Shown here: positions 38,891 through 48,345 of the stretch, one piece after another
Position numbering within the stretch: position 1 is the first letter of the stretch
Layout: every line of letters begins with the position of its first letter
Assembly (NCBI GenBank): GCA_016720145.1
Contig: JADJXV010000026.1
Span: 1 to 64,000, forward strand
Length of the DNA stretch: 64,000 bases
From: Ignavibacteria bacterium
Lineage (GTDB): Bacteria; Bacteroidota; Ignavibacteria; Kapaibacteriales; UBA961
Reading direction: 5' to 3'
Position numbers and translations under genes: made by a program
Notes under the pieces: generated by a model
Database searches by the model: none
Told to the model about the DNA's origin: nothing
The model's input: the letters and a program-made list of their open reading frames with translations, nothing else

Positions 38891-41042
38891 ATGAAAACTG
38901 AAATACAACATGACGTTGAAATAAAAAACAATTCTCCTCTTTACTTCAGTATTGCCATCATTGCATTCACACTAAAAATTATTTTAGATTCAGTTTTTTT
39001 AGCAACCGGACGCCTTCCTGTCTCCTTTGGTTTAATCAGCAGCTCAATGCTCGCAATTTCATTTGTAAGCGGAATCCTCCTCGCTCGACATGGACAGATT
39101 TCATCCAAAATTGTCCGTCACTCATCAGCAAATGTCGGCAAAATAATTCTTAAAGGTTTTAACAAAATACTAATTCAACTGCTGATTGCTTTCCTTTCTA
39201 GCGGCATCCTACTTCTTCTTTTTACCAATGAGAATGGTCCGAATGATGTGATTGAAGGTATAGCCATGAATTTGGTCGGTGCAATTTACTTGATTGTGGG
39301 AGTTGAAATATATTTGTTTATATATTATGCTCTCCATATCAGACGAAACGAAAAAACAAAAAAATTCACCAAAATACTTTCAATTGGTACAATTATACTC
39401 TATGCGGTGATGGCATTAATCCGTACTTCTTCAGAGTCTGATAATCCACTCGCGGGTATAGGAGTTTTCTTCCTATCGATTATTTTTATACTTACCATAG
39501 GCAGAACACAATGGGTGGCTTTACTTACCAAAAAAGAGAAAAAAAGACTTGCTTGGCTATCGGCATTAGGATTTTTTGCCTTCGCATTAGTTGGTACTCT
39601 CATTGCATTTAACGAATCGGAGGGGCTACACCAATCTTTGGAATATTTTTTAGCCGCTTCATCCGGCTTGGTCGGAATAGCTATGCTTTTTGGTGCTATG
39701 TATGCTGCAAGATTATTTGTTCCGGCTCTCATGTCTTTGCCAACGGCTACTGCTGTCGATAGAAGGAATTCAGAAGTCTCCTCCCTCACACATTTAAACA
39801 GAATTATTGCAGAGACTATTGATTTTGATACACTTATTGATAATCTAACCCAAAGAGCAATGGATGTATCACGCGCCTCTGCTTCCTGGTGCGAATTATA
39901 TTCTCCATCCGGTGAACGCACAGTTGCATCGATGAAATTTATAAGTAAAGTTCAAATTGAATGGCTTTATAATTTTAACGCATTTGAAATTCTTATACAG
40001 GATTGTTTGTCCCCTTTGATGATTGAATCTTTTGACGAGATTAAAGAATTAGCTCCTATTTCCTCATTTCCCAAGCCAATTGCCCGCTCTATGGTTGTCG
40101 TTCCTTTGTATGAAGGTACTACAAAAATTGGAGCATTAATTGTTCTCCACGTTCAAAATTTTGGATTTGAAATTGATGACATGACTGTACTTTCATCATT
40201 CGGAGATAACATCTCGATAGCACTCCGGAATGCTCGTCTAATACGAGAATCAATAAAAAACGAGCGAATTCAGCATGAAATTCAAGTAGCACGACAAATT
40301 CAAACAAAACTATTACCTCAGAAAATCCCTTCTGTTTGCGGATATGATATAGCTCCATTTTCTTTGCCTGCCAATGAAGTAGGTGGCGATTATTATGATG
40401 TCATTACTTTACAAGATGGAAGGGTTGCAGTATTTATGGGGGGATGTCTCAGGGAAAGGTGTACCTGCTGCATTCTATATGGCAAAGCTAAAAGGAGTAG
40501 TACTTGCTCTCGCTCGAGATGTATCCGGAGCCAGAGATTTTCTTTCGAAAATTAATTCAACGATGTTTGGAAATATCGACCGACATACATATATCACACT
40601 ATCTTGTGTGATCCTGGAGCCCAATTCTCCAAAAATATCACTGGCTCGAGCCGGTCACATGCCTTTTTTAGTGAAACAACACGGAGGCGTCTCCGTAGTC
40701 ACGCCCCGCGGTCTTGGGATAGGTCTCGCATCAGCGAAAATATTCGATGCAAATCTAGAAGAATTCTCACTGGAATTATCAGTCGGTGATTCTTGTTTTC
40801 TTTTTACTGACGGACTGTCAGAATTGCAAAACCCTCAATCTCAAGACTTTGGATACGAACCGATGCTCGATGTTCTTCGTTCCCCGGCCTCACTTTCTGC
40901 CCAATCTATTATTAGCGAAGTGATGAAATCTGCTGACAGTCATGCTCAGGGACATCCACAACACGATGATATGACAGCACTCGCATTTATCTTCAAGGGT
41001 ACAAATAAAATTCTTTCTGAATACGATTCAATTCCACTTTAG
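38891..41042 (+). CDS. Membrane-bound RsbU-type PP2C phosphatase with GAF domain, one frameshift
   Basis: Two frames (38891-40555 and 40383-41042) join into about 716 residues. One extra G in the G6 run at 40438-40443 breaks VAVFMGDVSGKGVPAAFYMAKLKG. The first 285 residues hold about eight membrane segments, followed by a GAF-like sensor (about 300-445), a linker helix (QHEIQVARQIQTKLLP) and a SpoIIE phosphatase domain with EVGGDYYDV, DVSGKG, FTDGLSE and HDDMTAL, the metal-binding set of PP2C enzymes. It should dephosphorylate the STAS antagonist encoded next. The shift looks like a homopolymer error. Confidence 0.85.
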
Positions 41043-41110
41043 TAGGCACCAGTTATTATAATATTATTAATTTACAAATAAACTATCCACAGCAACCAAA
41101 GGAATACTCA

Positions 41111-41464
41111 ATGAACGATGTGAAATTTACTATAGATCATCAAAGCTTCGGTGATGTAAAATTATTGAAACTTCAGGGCTATCTTGATGCTCATACTGCC
41201 CCTCACTTAGAATCAGCACTCGGTGACCTGATACAAGATGGTAATCACAAAATAGTTGTTAATTTTAAAGAACTTGACTACATTTCGAGTGCAGGGTTAG
41301 GTGTGTTTATGGTCTATATCGAAGATGTCAGAATGACTGGAGGAGATATAAAATTGTCTGAAATGAAACCCAAGGTGTTTACTGTATTTGACTTACTCGG
41401 TTTTCCAATGCTTTTTGAAATTGTCGAACATGACCAAATCGCACTGTCTAAATTCACTGCTTAA
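41111..41464 (+). CDS. STAS-domain anti-sigma factor antagonist (RsbV-like)
   Basis: This 117-residue single STAS domain has the phosphorylation region ISSAGLGVFM at residues about 56-65, with the adjacent Ser residues that are the kinase target in RsbV/SpoIIAA. LQGYLDAHTAPHLE is the typical first half. Unphosphorylated antagonist binds and sequesters the kinase. It lies 68 bp after the phosphatase and 27 bp before the kinase gene, forming a partner-switching module. Confidence 0.92.
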   Translation: MNDVKFTIDHQSFGDVKLLKLQGYLDAHTAPHLESALGDLIQDGNHKIVVNFKELDYISSAGLGVFMVYIEDVRMTGGDIKLSEMKPKVFTVFDLLGFPMLFEIVEHDQIALSKFTA

Positions 41465-41491
41465 TTTTCATAGACTATCCCATACAAAATT

Positions 41492-41932
41492 ATGGTAGCT
41501 ACAATAAAACCCCAGACGAATCAAATCAGTGCCCGTGGCAATACTGCTGATTTGGAGCATATTCGAGAATTTGTAAAATCTCAGTCAAATTCAGCCGGAT
41601 TCGGTGAAACCGATGCTTTTCAAATTGCCCTTGCTGTCGATGAAGCATGCTCGAATCTCATTCGACATTCGTACAACAACGACGAAACGCGCGAATTCGT
41701 TGTAACGGTTGAAGTTGCTAATCAGCAATTAATAATAAAAATCATGGACAATGGTGTTGCGTTTGATCCACTTTCAGTACCCGAACCAAATATGAATGAA
41801 TATTTTAAGAAGTTCAAGCACGGCGGGCTCGGTGTATTTCTGATGCGAAAAGTAATGACAGAAATTAGTTATCAACCGGCATTAAATACAAACTCTCCGA
41901 ATATTCTTACGTTAACCAAACATTTTATCTGA
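41492..41932 (+). CDS. Anti-sigma regulatory factor, HATPase (RsbW-like) kinase
   Basis: This 146-residue GHKL-fold serine kinase has ALAVDEACSNLIRHSY (N-box), IMDNGVAFDP (G1) and HGGLGVFLMRKVM (G2). Such proteins phosphorylate the STAS antagonist and bind a sigma factor or other client. No sigma factor gene is adjacent, so the output of the module is unknown. Confidence 0.92.
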   Translation: MVATIKPQTNQISARGNTADLEHIREFVKSQSNSAGFGETDAFQIALAVDEACSNLIRHSYNNDETREFVVTVEVANQQLIIKIMDNGVAFDPLSVPEPNMNEYFKKFKHGGLGVFLMRKVMTEISYQPALNTNSPNILTLTKHFI

Positions 41933-42012
41933 TGTATTTGGTTTGTTTTTCACACAAACATTTCTGCCCAGATTTCCTTTTGGAATATTATCCGTAATTT
42001 CGCCCTCAGAAT

Positions 42013-43110
42013 GTGAGAATTTCTAACTTTCTCTCTAATACGGATTCAATGAAAGCAGTTTTATTTACTCTTGCCTTTACAATAGGTTTAGTCTTCGGTT
42101 TTTTCCCCTCTCTCTATAAGCCTCGTCCATTATACTGGCGCGTAATGACCATCAGTATCCTCACCATAATGGTGATACTTGCTCTCTTTCCACAAACAGG
42201 AGGCACTTTCGCAGATGCAACGATTACATATAGAATGGGAGTGCAACACTCTGTACCAGTTCGAGTTACTGTGCTGCCAGCTACCAAGACCTTCGATCCT
42301 ACAACACACGAAACTACCATCCAAGCCAAAGATTACTCCGGACGAGAACAGACTTGTACCCTGATTTTCAATGAGAAAAATTATCCCGCCGAGAAGCTTG
42401 AATCTGCCAATTCATTTATCGTCAATCTGAAAAGAGAGGGTGTTGATAATGTTTTCCGCGCTGAAGAAATCAAATCAATTAATCCAATACTGACACTCCC
42501 ATATATTATTGGTCTCGAAGAGCGTGCGAGAATTCTCTATTTCCATGTACCAATGAGCTGGATCGCTGTCTTGGCGTATATTATAGCCATGGTGTTTGCA
42601 GCCAAGTACCTTGCTCGTAAGAATATACGCGATGATATTACGTCTGCTTCAGCTGCTGCATTAGGAACGCTTTTCTGTTTGCTCGCAACCGTTACAGGCT
42701 CAATTTGGGCAAAATTTAACTGGGGTAGTTTTTGGAATTGGGACCCACGAGAAACGTCTATTTTCGTTCTATTATTAATTTATGCAGCTTATTTTGCCCT
42801 TCGATCTGCAATTGACAATGAAGAACGCCGTGCACGTTTAAGCGCTGTATATGCTATTCTGGCGGCGGTGACGGTACCATTCTTTATATTTATTATTCCG
42901 AGGATTAACGAAGGTCTTCATCCCGGTTCCAAAGGGGATGTAAATATCGGCCCTGTAATTAGCCCTCAAGCTGAAGCGCTCAATCCAATCAAACAAGTTA
43001 TCTTAAGTCTTTCTTTTGCAGGTTTTACATTACTGTTTTTCTGGATGCTGAGCCTGCAAATACGCAGTAAAATTCTTCAACTACGGTCTATAAAACACGA
43101 CTCTATTTAA
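42013..43110 (+). CDS. Cytochrome c biogenesis protein CcsA/CcmC-like
   Basis: This 365-residue polytopic membrane protein of the heme-handling family carries the tryptophan-rich motif WGSFWNWDPRET, which binds heme, and the preceding AKFNWGS. Conserved His residues flank the motif (YFHVPMSW and the C-terminal HPGS region). A long N-terminal region (residues about 55-160) sits between the first membrane segments and looks extracytoplasmic, which is unusual for classic 240-residue CcmC. With CcmD-like and CcmE genes next, it should load heme onto CcmE for attachment to c-type cytochromes. Confidence 0.87.
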   Translation: MRISNFLSNTDSMKAVLFTLAFTIGLVFGFFPSLYKPRPLYWRVMTISILTIMVILALFPQTGGTFADATITYRMGVQHSVPVRVTVLPATKTFDPTTHETTIQAKDYSGREQTCTLIFNEKNYPAEKLESANSFIVNLKREGVDNVFRAEEIKSINPILTLPYIIGLEERARILYFHVPMSWIAVLAYIIAMVFAAKYLARKNIRDDITSASAAALGTLFCLLATVTGSIWAKFNWGSFWNWDPRETSIFVLLLIYAAYFALRSAIDNEERRARLSAVYAILAAVTVPFFIFIIPRINEGLHPGSKGDVNIGPVISPQAEALNPIKQVILSLSFAGFTLLFFWMLSLQIRSKILQLRSIKHDSI

Positions 43111-43118
43111 TCAAAATT

Positions 43119-43283
43119 ATGTACGAATTCTTTACCCTAAATGCGCTCTATATCGTTTTGATGATTACACTTACAGTTTGGCTTGGTATCGCATTGTACT
43201 TGAATGCCATCGAGAAAAAGCTAACTGCACTCGAGATCAAACAAAAACTATCTGCTCTCGATACTACCAACCATGATTTATAA
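43119..43283 (+). CDS. CcmD-like small membrane protein
   Basis: This 54-residue protein starts MYEFFTLNALYIVLMITLTVW. It has one membrane segment (about residues 8-30), then a charged helix (EKKLTALEIKQKLSAL). Its size, topology and position between the CcmC-like and ccmE genes match CcmD, which helps release heme-loaded CcmE. The sequence itself is too short and variable for a stronger call. Confidence 0.7.
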   Translation: MYEFFTLNALYIVLMITLTVWLGIALYLNAIEKKLTALEIKQKLSALDTTNHDL

Positions 43284-43295
43284 AGGAATTATTGA

Positions 43296-43688
43296 ATGAA
43301 ACTACGTTATATAATTGGAATTGCCCTCGTGGTCATATTTGCTGTGATTGGTATCTATGCGCTCAACGACTCTAAAATTGAATATACTAATCTCGAAGTT
43401 GCTAAAACAAACGGTAGGAAAGTTCAAGTCAAGGGGGTATGGGTTAAAGAAAAAGGTGCTGAATACAACAGTGCTACAAATCAGTTTACTTTTACCATGC
43501 ATGATGAAAATAAACAGGAAGTGAAAGTGATATTTGAAGGTGCACGACCGAATAATTTTGATATTGCTGAAAGTATTGTCGTTAAAGGTCGTTACGAAGG
43601 AGGTGAGTTTCATGCTTCTGACATCCTTACCAAATGCCCTTCTAAGTACGAAGGCAATGTAGAACAGCTTAAAAACACCGGAAAGTAA
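43296..43688 (+). CDS. ccmE: Cytochrome c maturation protein CcmE, CxxxY type
   Basis: This periplasmic heme chaperone has 130 residues. It has an N-terminal membrane anchor (about residues 5-23), an OB-fold core (KVQVKGVWV..FTFTMHDENKQEVKVIFEG..VVKGRYEGGEFHASDILTKC) and a heme-binding motif C114-P-S-K-Y118. Most CcmE proteins use HxxxY. The CxxxY variant is known from some delta-proteobacteria and archaea, and it is the form here. The gene follows ccmD by 12 bp. Confidence 0.92.
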   Translation: MKLRYIIGIALVVIFAVIGIYALNDSKIEYTNLEVAKTNGRKVQVKGVWVKEKGAEYNSATNQFTFTMHDENKQEVKVIFEGARPNNFDIAESIVVKGRYEGGEFHASDILTKCPSKYEGNVEQLKNTGK

Positions 43689-43709
43689 TATCATATCAAA
43701 GAGGAATCT

Positions 43710-44072
43710 ATGTTGCGGAAAATTATTATTATATCTCTCATTATCGGCCTGCCTATAGTTATCTATATAGCCCTGCAACATGGTCAGGTGCAAACAGTTT
43801 CATTCAAAAAAGCTCTCTCTGAAAGTGGTCAAAAAGCAGATAGTGAGCAAGCGACAAAAGTAAAAATTGCTGCAGGTGTTGTAATAGATGAACAGCATCC
43901 CTACAAACCTGAAGAATTCTATGTGGTCGATCCTGAAAGTTCCATTTTTCCCGTAAGTTATACAGGTAAGGATCCTATAGGAGAGTTGAAAAATGGACAA
44001 TCAGTGCAGGTTTATGGTCATGTACATGGTGGTGCGACGCCGTATTTCCATGCTTCACAAGTTGTTAAATAA
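43710..44072 (+). CDS. Second CcmE-like protein lacking the heme-binding tail
   Basis: This 120-residue protein has a membrane anchor (residues 3-22) and an OB-like core that parallels CcmE, ending VYGHVHGGATPYFHASQVVK. The end aligns with CcmE's GEFHASDIL, but the protein stops exactly where the CPSKY heme motif would follow. It therefore cannot bind heme in the CcmE way. It may be a structural or regulatory partner in the cytochrome c system, or a decaying duplicate. It sits 21 bp after ccmE in the same operon. Confidence 0.72.
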   Translation: MLRKIIIISLIIGLPIVIYIALQHGQVQTVSFKKALSESGQKADSEQATKVKIAAGVVIDEQHPYKPEEFYVVDPESSIFPVSYTGKDPIGELKNGQSVQVYGHVHGGATPYFHASQVVK

Positions 44073-44082
44073 TTGTACAGTT

Positions 44083-44490
44083 ATGCCGAATATTCAAAAA
44101 ACAAACGAGGAATGGCGCCAGCAGCTCACACCCGAACAGTACAGAATCACGCGTGAAAAAGGAACGGAGCGTGCATTTACCGGTGAGTACTGGGATACTA
44201 AAACCGAAGGGATTTACAAATGTACGTGCTGCGGGGAAGAGCTATTTACTTCACACGAAAAATTCGACTCAGGCTGTGGCTGGCCGTCGTTTTATGCTCC
44301 GGTAAATGAATCAAATGTAGCAACTACCATCGATAAAAGTTTTGGTATGGTCCGTACTGAAATTGTATGTTCTAATTGCAACGCACATCTCGGACATGTT
44401 TTCGAAGATGGTCCGATGCCTACAGGACAGCGATATTGTGTCAATTCTGCCTCCATTCATCTCGAAACTCCTCCTCCTCACAAATCCTAA
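44083..44490 (+). CDS. msrB: Peptide-methionine (R)-S-oxide reductase
   Basis: This 135-residue enzyme repairs the R form of methionine sulfoxide in proteins. It has the zinc CxxC pairs (CTCCGEELF and CSNCNAH), SGCGWPSFYAPV, GHVFEDGP and the catalytic Cys in RYCVNSASIH. I choose the ATG at 44083, because an upstream in-frame start would overlap the previous gene extensively. It is cytoplasmic (no signal peptide) and lies 12 bp before asd. Confidence 0.95.
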   Translation: MPNIQKTNEEWRQQLTPEQYRITREKGTERAFTGEYWDTKTEGIYKCTCCGEELFTSHEKFDSGCGWPSFYAPVNESNVATTIDKSFGMVRTEIVCSNCNAHLGHVFEDGPMPTGQRYCVNSASIHLETPPPHKS

Positions 44491-44502
44491 ACAGATACAT
44501 CC

Positions 44503-45531
44503 ATGCAGTCAAATTTACCAACCATTGCTGTCGTTGGGGCTACCGGTTTAGTCGGTCGTACGATGCTTCAAGTACTTGATGAACATGAATTTCCAATTGG
44601 AAAGCTGCGCTTGCTCGCTTCAGCTCGAAGTGCTGGGAGTAGCATGGAGTTCTGTGGCGAACGCTATGAAGTAGAAGAGCTTACCGAAAATTCATTCGAA
44701 GGAATCGATATTGCACTTTTCTCTGCCGGTGGCGCTGCAAGTAAAAAATACTCACCGATTGCAGCAGCAGCAGGATGTGTAGTTGTAGATAATTCAAGCG
44801 CTTGGAGGATGCATTCCGACGTACCACTCGTCGTACCCGAAGTAAATGCCGGTGACCTGTGGAATCATCATGGTATTATTGCGAATCCTAATTGCTCGAC
44901 AATCCAATTAGTCGTAGCACTCAAGCCAATTCATGAAGCTTTCGAACTCAAGAGAGTAATTGTATCGACGTATCAATCAGTGAGCGGTGCTGGTCAGAAA
45001 GGTGTAGATCATTTGACCGCTGAAATCGAAGGACGCGAACCTGAAGCTCGGATTTCCTCCCATCGCATCGCTTTTAATACCGTTTTCCACTCATTTACGG
45101 ATGATTCAGGAATATCGGAAGAAGAACAAAAAGTTCGCCGCGAAACACGCAGAATTATGAATTTACCTGACTTACCTATAGCTGTTACTTGCGTTAGAGT
45201 CCCAATTTTAGGCGGTCACGGCGAGTCGGTGAATATCGAAACAATTCGTCCATTTACTATGGATGAATTACGTCAAGTTATTGAAAATGCTGAAGGTATA
45301 ATCCTACAGGATGAACCGAAAGAAGATTACTATCCAACTCCCCATAAAGCTGAAGACCGTGATGAAGTATTCGTCGGGCGCTTGCGCCTCGATGACACAG
45401 TAGAGAATGGAGCGTATCTCTGGGTAGTTGCCGATAATTTACGAAAAGGTGCTGCTACCAATGCAGTCCAAATCGCACGGAAACTACTTGAAATGGATTG
45501 TCTAGGATATTCTAAATTGTTAACATGGTGA
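44503..45531 (+). CDS. asd: Aspartate-semialdehyde dehydrogenase
   Basis: This NADP-dependent enzyme reduces aspartyl phosphate to aspartate semialdehyde, the branch point to lysine/diaminopimelate, threonine and methionine. The 342-residue product has GATGLVGRTMLQVL, FSAGGAASKKYSP, the NNSSAWRM-like DNSSAWRM, the catalytic Cys in IANPNCSTIQLV, and the late GGHGESVNIE region with the substrate-binding His. It is intact, between msrB and the DinB-like gene, all read rightwards with short gaps. Confidence 0.96.
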   Translation: MQSNLPTIAVVGATGLVGRTMLQVLDEHEFPIGKLRLLASARSAGSSMEFCGERYEVEELTENSFEGIDIALFSAGGAASKKYSPIAAAAGCVVVDNSSAWRMHSDVPLVVPEVNAGDLWNHHGIIANPNCSTIQLVVALKPIHEAFELKRVIVSTYQSVSGAGQKGVDHLTAEIEGREPEARISSHRIAFNTVFHSFTDDSGISEEEQKVRRETRRIMNLPDLPIAVTCVRVPILGGHGESVNIETIRPFTMDELRQVIENAEGIILQDEPKEDYYPTPHKAEDRDEVFVGRLRLDDTVENGAYLWVVADNLRKGAATNAVQIARKLLEMDCLGYSKLLTW

Positions 45532-45535
45532 ACTT

Positions 45536-46081
45536 ATGAATACAGAATTTTCTCTAGCCGAGCATTATTTGGAAACCGTTAAAAAGGAATTTCATAAGCT
45601 CAAATCGTTAGCCGATAAATCAATTGCACAATTGAGTGGAGATGATTTGAATTATATTCTCGATAAAGAATCTAATTCCATTGCGATAATTATGAAGCAT
45701 CTCGCAGGAAATATGGTCTCAAGGTGGACAGATATTTACACGGCTGACGGCGAAAAGCTTACACGTAACCGAGATAGTGAATTTACTGGCGAGTATGTAA
45801 GTCGAGAAAAGATTATAGAGTATTGGGAGCGAGGCTGGGGACGATTTTTTGAGACATTGGACTCTCTGACAGCGGAAGATTTGCTCCGAGAAATTACCAT
45901 CCGCCAGGAACCTCATACTCTCATACAAGCGCTCGAGCGACAGACGACACACTATGGAGCGCATGTCGGACAAATAATTTTACTTGCCAAGCATTTAGCA
46001 GGCGAGAACTGGAAAACTCTCTCAATTCCACGTGGTAAATCAAGTGAATATCTCACAATTCCACCCAAACCAAACAATTAA
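45536..46081 (+). CDS. DinB-like/DUF1572 family protein
   Basis: This 181-residue soluble four-helix-bundle protein has the pattern of DUF1572 in the DinB/YfiT superfamily: a first helix YLETVKKEFHKLKSLADKS, SNSIAIIMKHLAGNMVSRWTD with the first His, and a late HYGAHVGQIILLAKH with two more. Three such histidines bind a metal in the superfamily. Several relatives are thiol-dependent transferases, but the function of DUF1572 is unknown. It starts 2 bp after asd. Confidence 0.8.
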   Translation: MNTEFSLAEHYLETVKKEFHKLKSLADKSIAQLSGDDLNYILDKESNSIAIIMKHLAGNMVSRWTDIYTADGEKLTRNRDSEFTGEYVSREKIIEYWERGWGRFFETLDSLTAEDLLREITIRQEPHTLIQALERQTTHYGAHVGQIILLAKHLAGENWKTLSIPRGKSSEYLTIPPKPNN

Positions 46082-46082
46082 T

Positions 46083-47185
46083 ATGATACGTACTGCAGTT
46101 ATAATGGCAGGTGGCTCCGGTGAACGTTTCTGGCCTCTCAGCCGAAAGAATCGTCCAAAACAATTATTAGCATTGACTTCCGAAAAAATGATGATTGAGG
46201 AAGCTATTGAACGAATCCAAACTTTAATCCCCATTGAACATATCTATATTTTTACAAGCGAAATTCTCCAAACACCAATACGTGAAGAACTCCCAGCATT
46301 GCCACCCGAGAATGTCGTCGCTGAGCCGAGCAAACGCAATACTGCTCCATGCTTGGCATTTGCTGCGGTGTTTTTAACCGAAAAATATAAGGTACCGACA
46401 AGTGAATTATCCATGGCTGTACTGACAGCGGATCATTATATATCAACAGTAGATCAATTTGTAGAAACAGTTGAAAATGCACTTCATTATGCTGAAAGTA
46501 ATAATGCACTCGTCACCATTGGAATCCCACCAACAAGACCAGAAACAGGCTACGGCTACATCGAAATCAATAATACGGGCAATGATGGGATTATCACGTC
46601 AGCAGTATCTTTCCGTGAAAAGCCAACGTATGAAACAGCGCTGTCATTCTTGAAATCAGGCAACTTTCTGTGGAACTCCGGGATGTTCTTCTGGCGCTTG
46701 GATACTCTCCTTGACAGCTTCCGGTCGAATTTACCGGAAATTGGTAGTTCATTAGCTGAGCTCGGAGATCTGTTAAAAACCAGAACATCACTAATCATTG
46801 ACGGGAGCATCCCGGAAATTAGGTCACTTTACAAGCAATTTCCTGATATATCAATAGATTATGGAATAATGGAAAAAGCCGGCAATGTAGCCGTAGCTCG
46901 TGCACTTTTTCTTTGGGATGACGTTGGTTCTTGGGATTCACTCGATAGAATGAGACCGCAAGATACATCCGTAATGTCAATACGGGGAAAAATGTGCTGC
47001 TCGATACAAGAAATTCGATTCTCGTGAATATGACCACTTCTCAAGTCGTGGCCGCTATCGGACTCGAAGATTTTGTGGTCGTTGCGACAGATGATGCGAT
47101 TTTGATTTGCCCCAAAAACATGGCTCAGAACGTACGTCAGGCAGTGGCGGAAATACGCAGACGTGGAGATGAACATCATCTATAA
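46083..47185 (+). CDS. manC: Mannose-1-phosphate guanylyltransferase, one frameshift
   Basis: This enzyme makes GDP-mannose from GTP and mannose 1-phosphate, the substrate of Gmd at 20097-21254. It has about 367 residues from the ATG at 46083. The N-terminal pyrophosphorylase loop AGGSGERFWPLSRKNRPKQ, the AEPSKRNTAPC motif, the metal-site TADHYI, FREKP and the WNSGMFFW motif are all present. A missing base in the A5 run at 46988-46992 separates the last 65 residues (VLLDTRNSILVN..ATDDAILICPK), which read on in another frame to 47185. This is probably a sequence error, because both halves are well conserved. Confidence 0.9.
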
Positions 47186-47235
47186 CTTTATAACTAACAA
47201 ATACTTATTTAATTATTTATCTATCTGACTCCTGA

Positions 47236-48339
47236 ATGCGCTCTACGATTGCCGAAATTGATACTGTAAAACTGCGCCATAATTTTCACCACATCCGCTC
47301 TCTCGCTCCCGGTGATGCAATTATGCCAATGGTAAAGGCAAATGCTTATGGGCATGGGATAGTAGAGTGTTCTCGAATCCTATCAGCTGAAGGTGCTGAA
47401 TTTCTTGGTGTAGCATTTGCGTCAGAAGGTGTGCTGCTCAGGGAAAATGGAATTTCGGTACCAATTGTAGTCATGACTCCCCCCGAGCAAAACGAAGCAA
47501 GTGACTTTTGTGAATATAATCTGCAGGCGGTGGCATGTTCGCTTGAAAGCATGAAACTCCTTTCAAATGAAGCTGTTGCACAAAATAAAACACTACAATA
47601 TCATCTATATATTGATACCGGTCTCAGTCGCGACGGTATATTACCTGATGAAGCATTGGACTTCATGAATGCCGCCTCTACATTCACTAATTGCGAGGCA
47701 ATCGGTATTTGCACGCATTTTGCAACATCAGATGAATCGGACACTACGTTCTCTGAAACGCAGCTGAAGTCATTTAACCAAGTTATTAATAGATTAAAAC
47801 ATTCCGGGTATGAATTTGAATTTATTCATGCTGCAAATACTGCAGGAATTGCTCATCTGCCAGAAGCAAAATTCTCGCTCGTCCGACCGGGAATATCGAT
47901 GTATGGATGTGCGCCGACTTATGAATTGGAGGCTATGCTCACGCTTGAACCAATTCTCACCCTCAAAACAGCTGTTCTGTCGCTTCGGCGACTGCCGACC
48001 GGAACATCTGTCAGCTACGGTCGAAGGTATTATACCGACAGGATATCGACAATAGTGACGATACCGATTGGCTATGGAGATGGGTATATGCGTGCCTTGA
48101 CGGGCAAGGCAGAGTGCTTAATCCAAGGCAAAAGGTATCCGATAGTCGGGACAATTTGTATGGATGAATGTATGGTTGATATTGGAGATGATGAGATTAG
48201 CTGCGGTGATGAGGTGATTCTCATTGGAAAGCAAGGCGATGAATGTATTACTGTCGGACAAATTGCTGAAAAATGTGATACGATTCCTTATGAAATTCTT
48301 ACAGCGATTTCAGCACGTGTACCGAGGGTATATACTTGA
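47236..48339 (+). CDS. alr: Alanine racemase
   Basis: This PLP-dependent enzyme supplies D-alanine for peptidoglycan. The 367-residue product has the PLP-lysine in VKANAYGHG (residues about 33-41), the barrel motif IHAANTAGIAH, RPGISMYG, and the C-terminal catalytic Tyr region TSVSYGRRY with GYGDGY and GTICMDECMVD. It ends only 6 bp from the stop of the convergent hpnD gene, with no terminator between. Confidence 0.95.
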   Translation: MRSTIAEIDTVKLRHNFHHIRSLAPGDAIMPMVKANAYGHGIVECSRILSAEGAEFLGVAFASEGVLLRENGISVPIVVMTPPEQNEASDFCEYNLQAVACSLESMKLLSNEAVAQNKTLQYHLYIDTGLSRDGILPDEALDFMNAASTFTNCEAIGICTHFATSDESDTTFSETQLKSFNQVINRLKHSGYEFEFIHAANTAGIAHLPEAKFSLVRPGISMYGCAPTYELEAMLTLEPILTLKTAVLSLRRLPTGTSVSYGRRYYTDRISTIVTIPIGYGDGYMRALTGKAECLIQGKRYPIVGTICMDECMVDIGDDEISCGDEVILIGKQGDECITVGQIAEKCDTIPYEILTAISARVPRVYT

Positions 48340-48345
48340 GGATGG

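Noticed and set aside
39400..39921. 173-codon minus-strand frame opposite the phosphatase gene
   Set aside because: Antisense to a well-supported membrane/GAF coding region, with no independent features.
40438..40443. G6 run in the phosphatase as a phase-variation switch
   Set aside because: The run is short, and similar breaks occur at A, C, G and T runs in essential genes, so an assembly indel explains it better.
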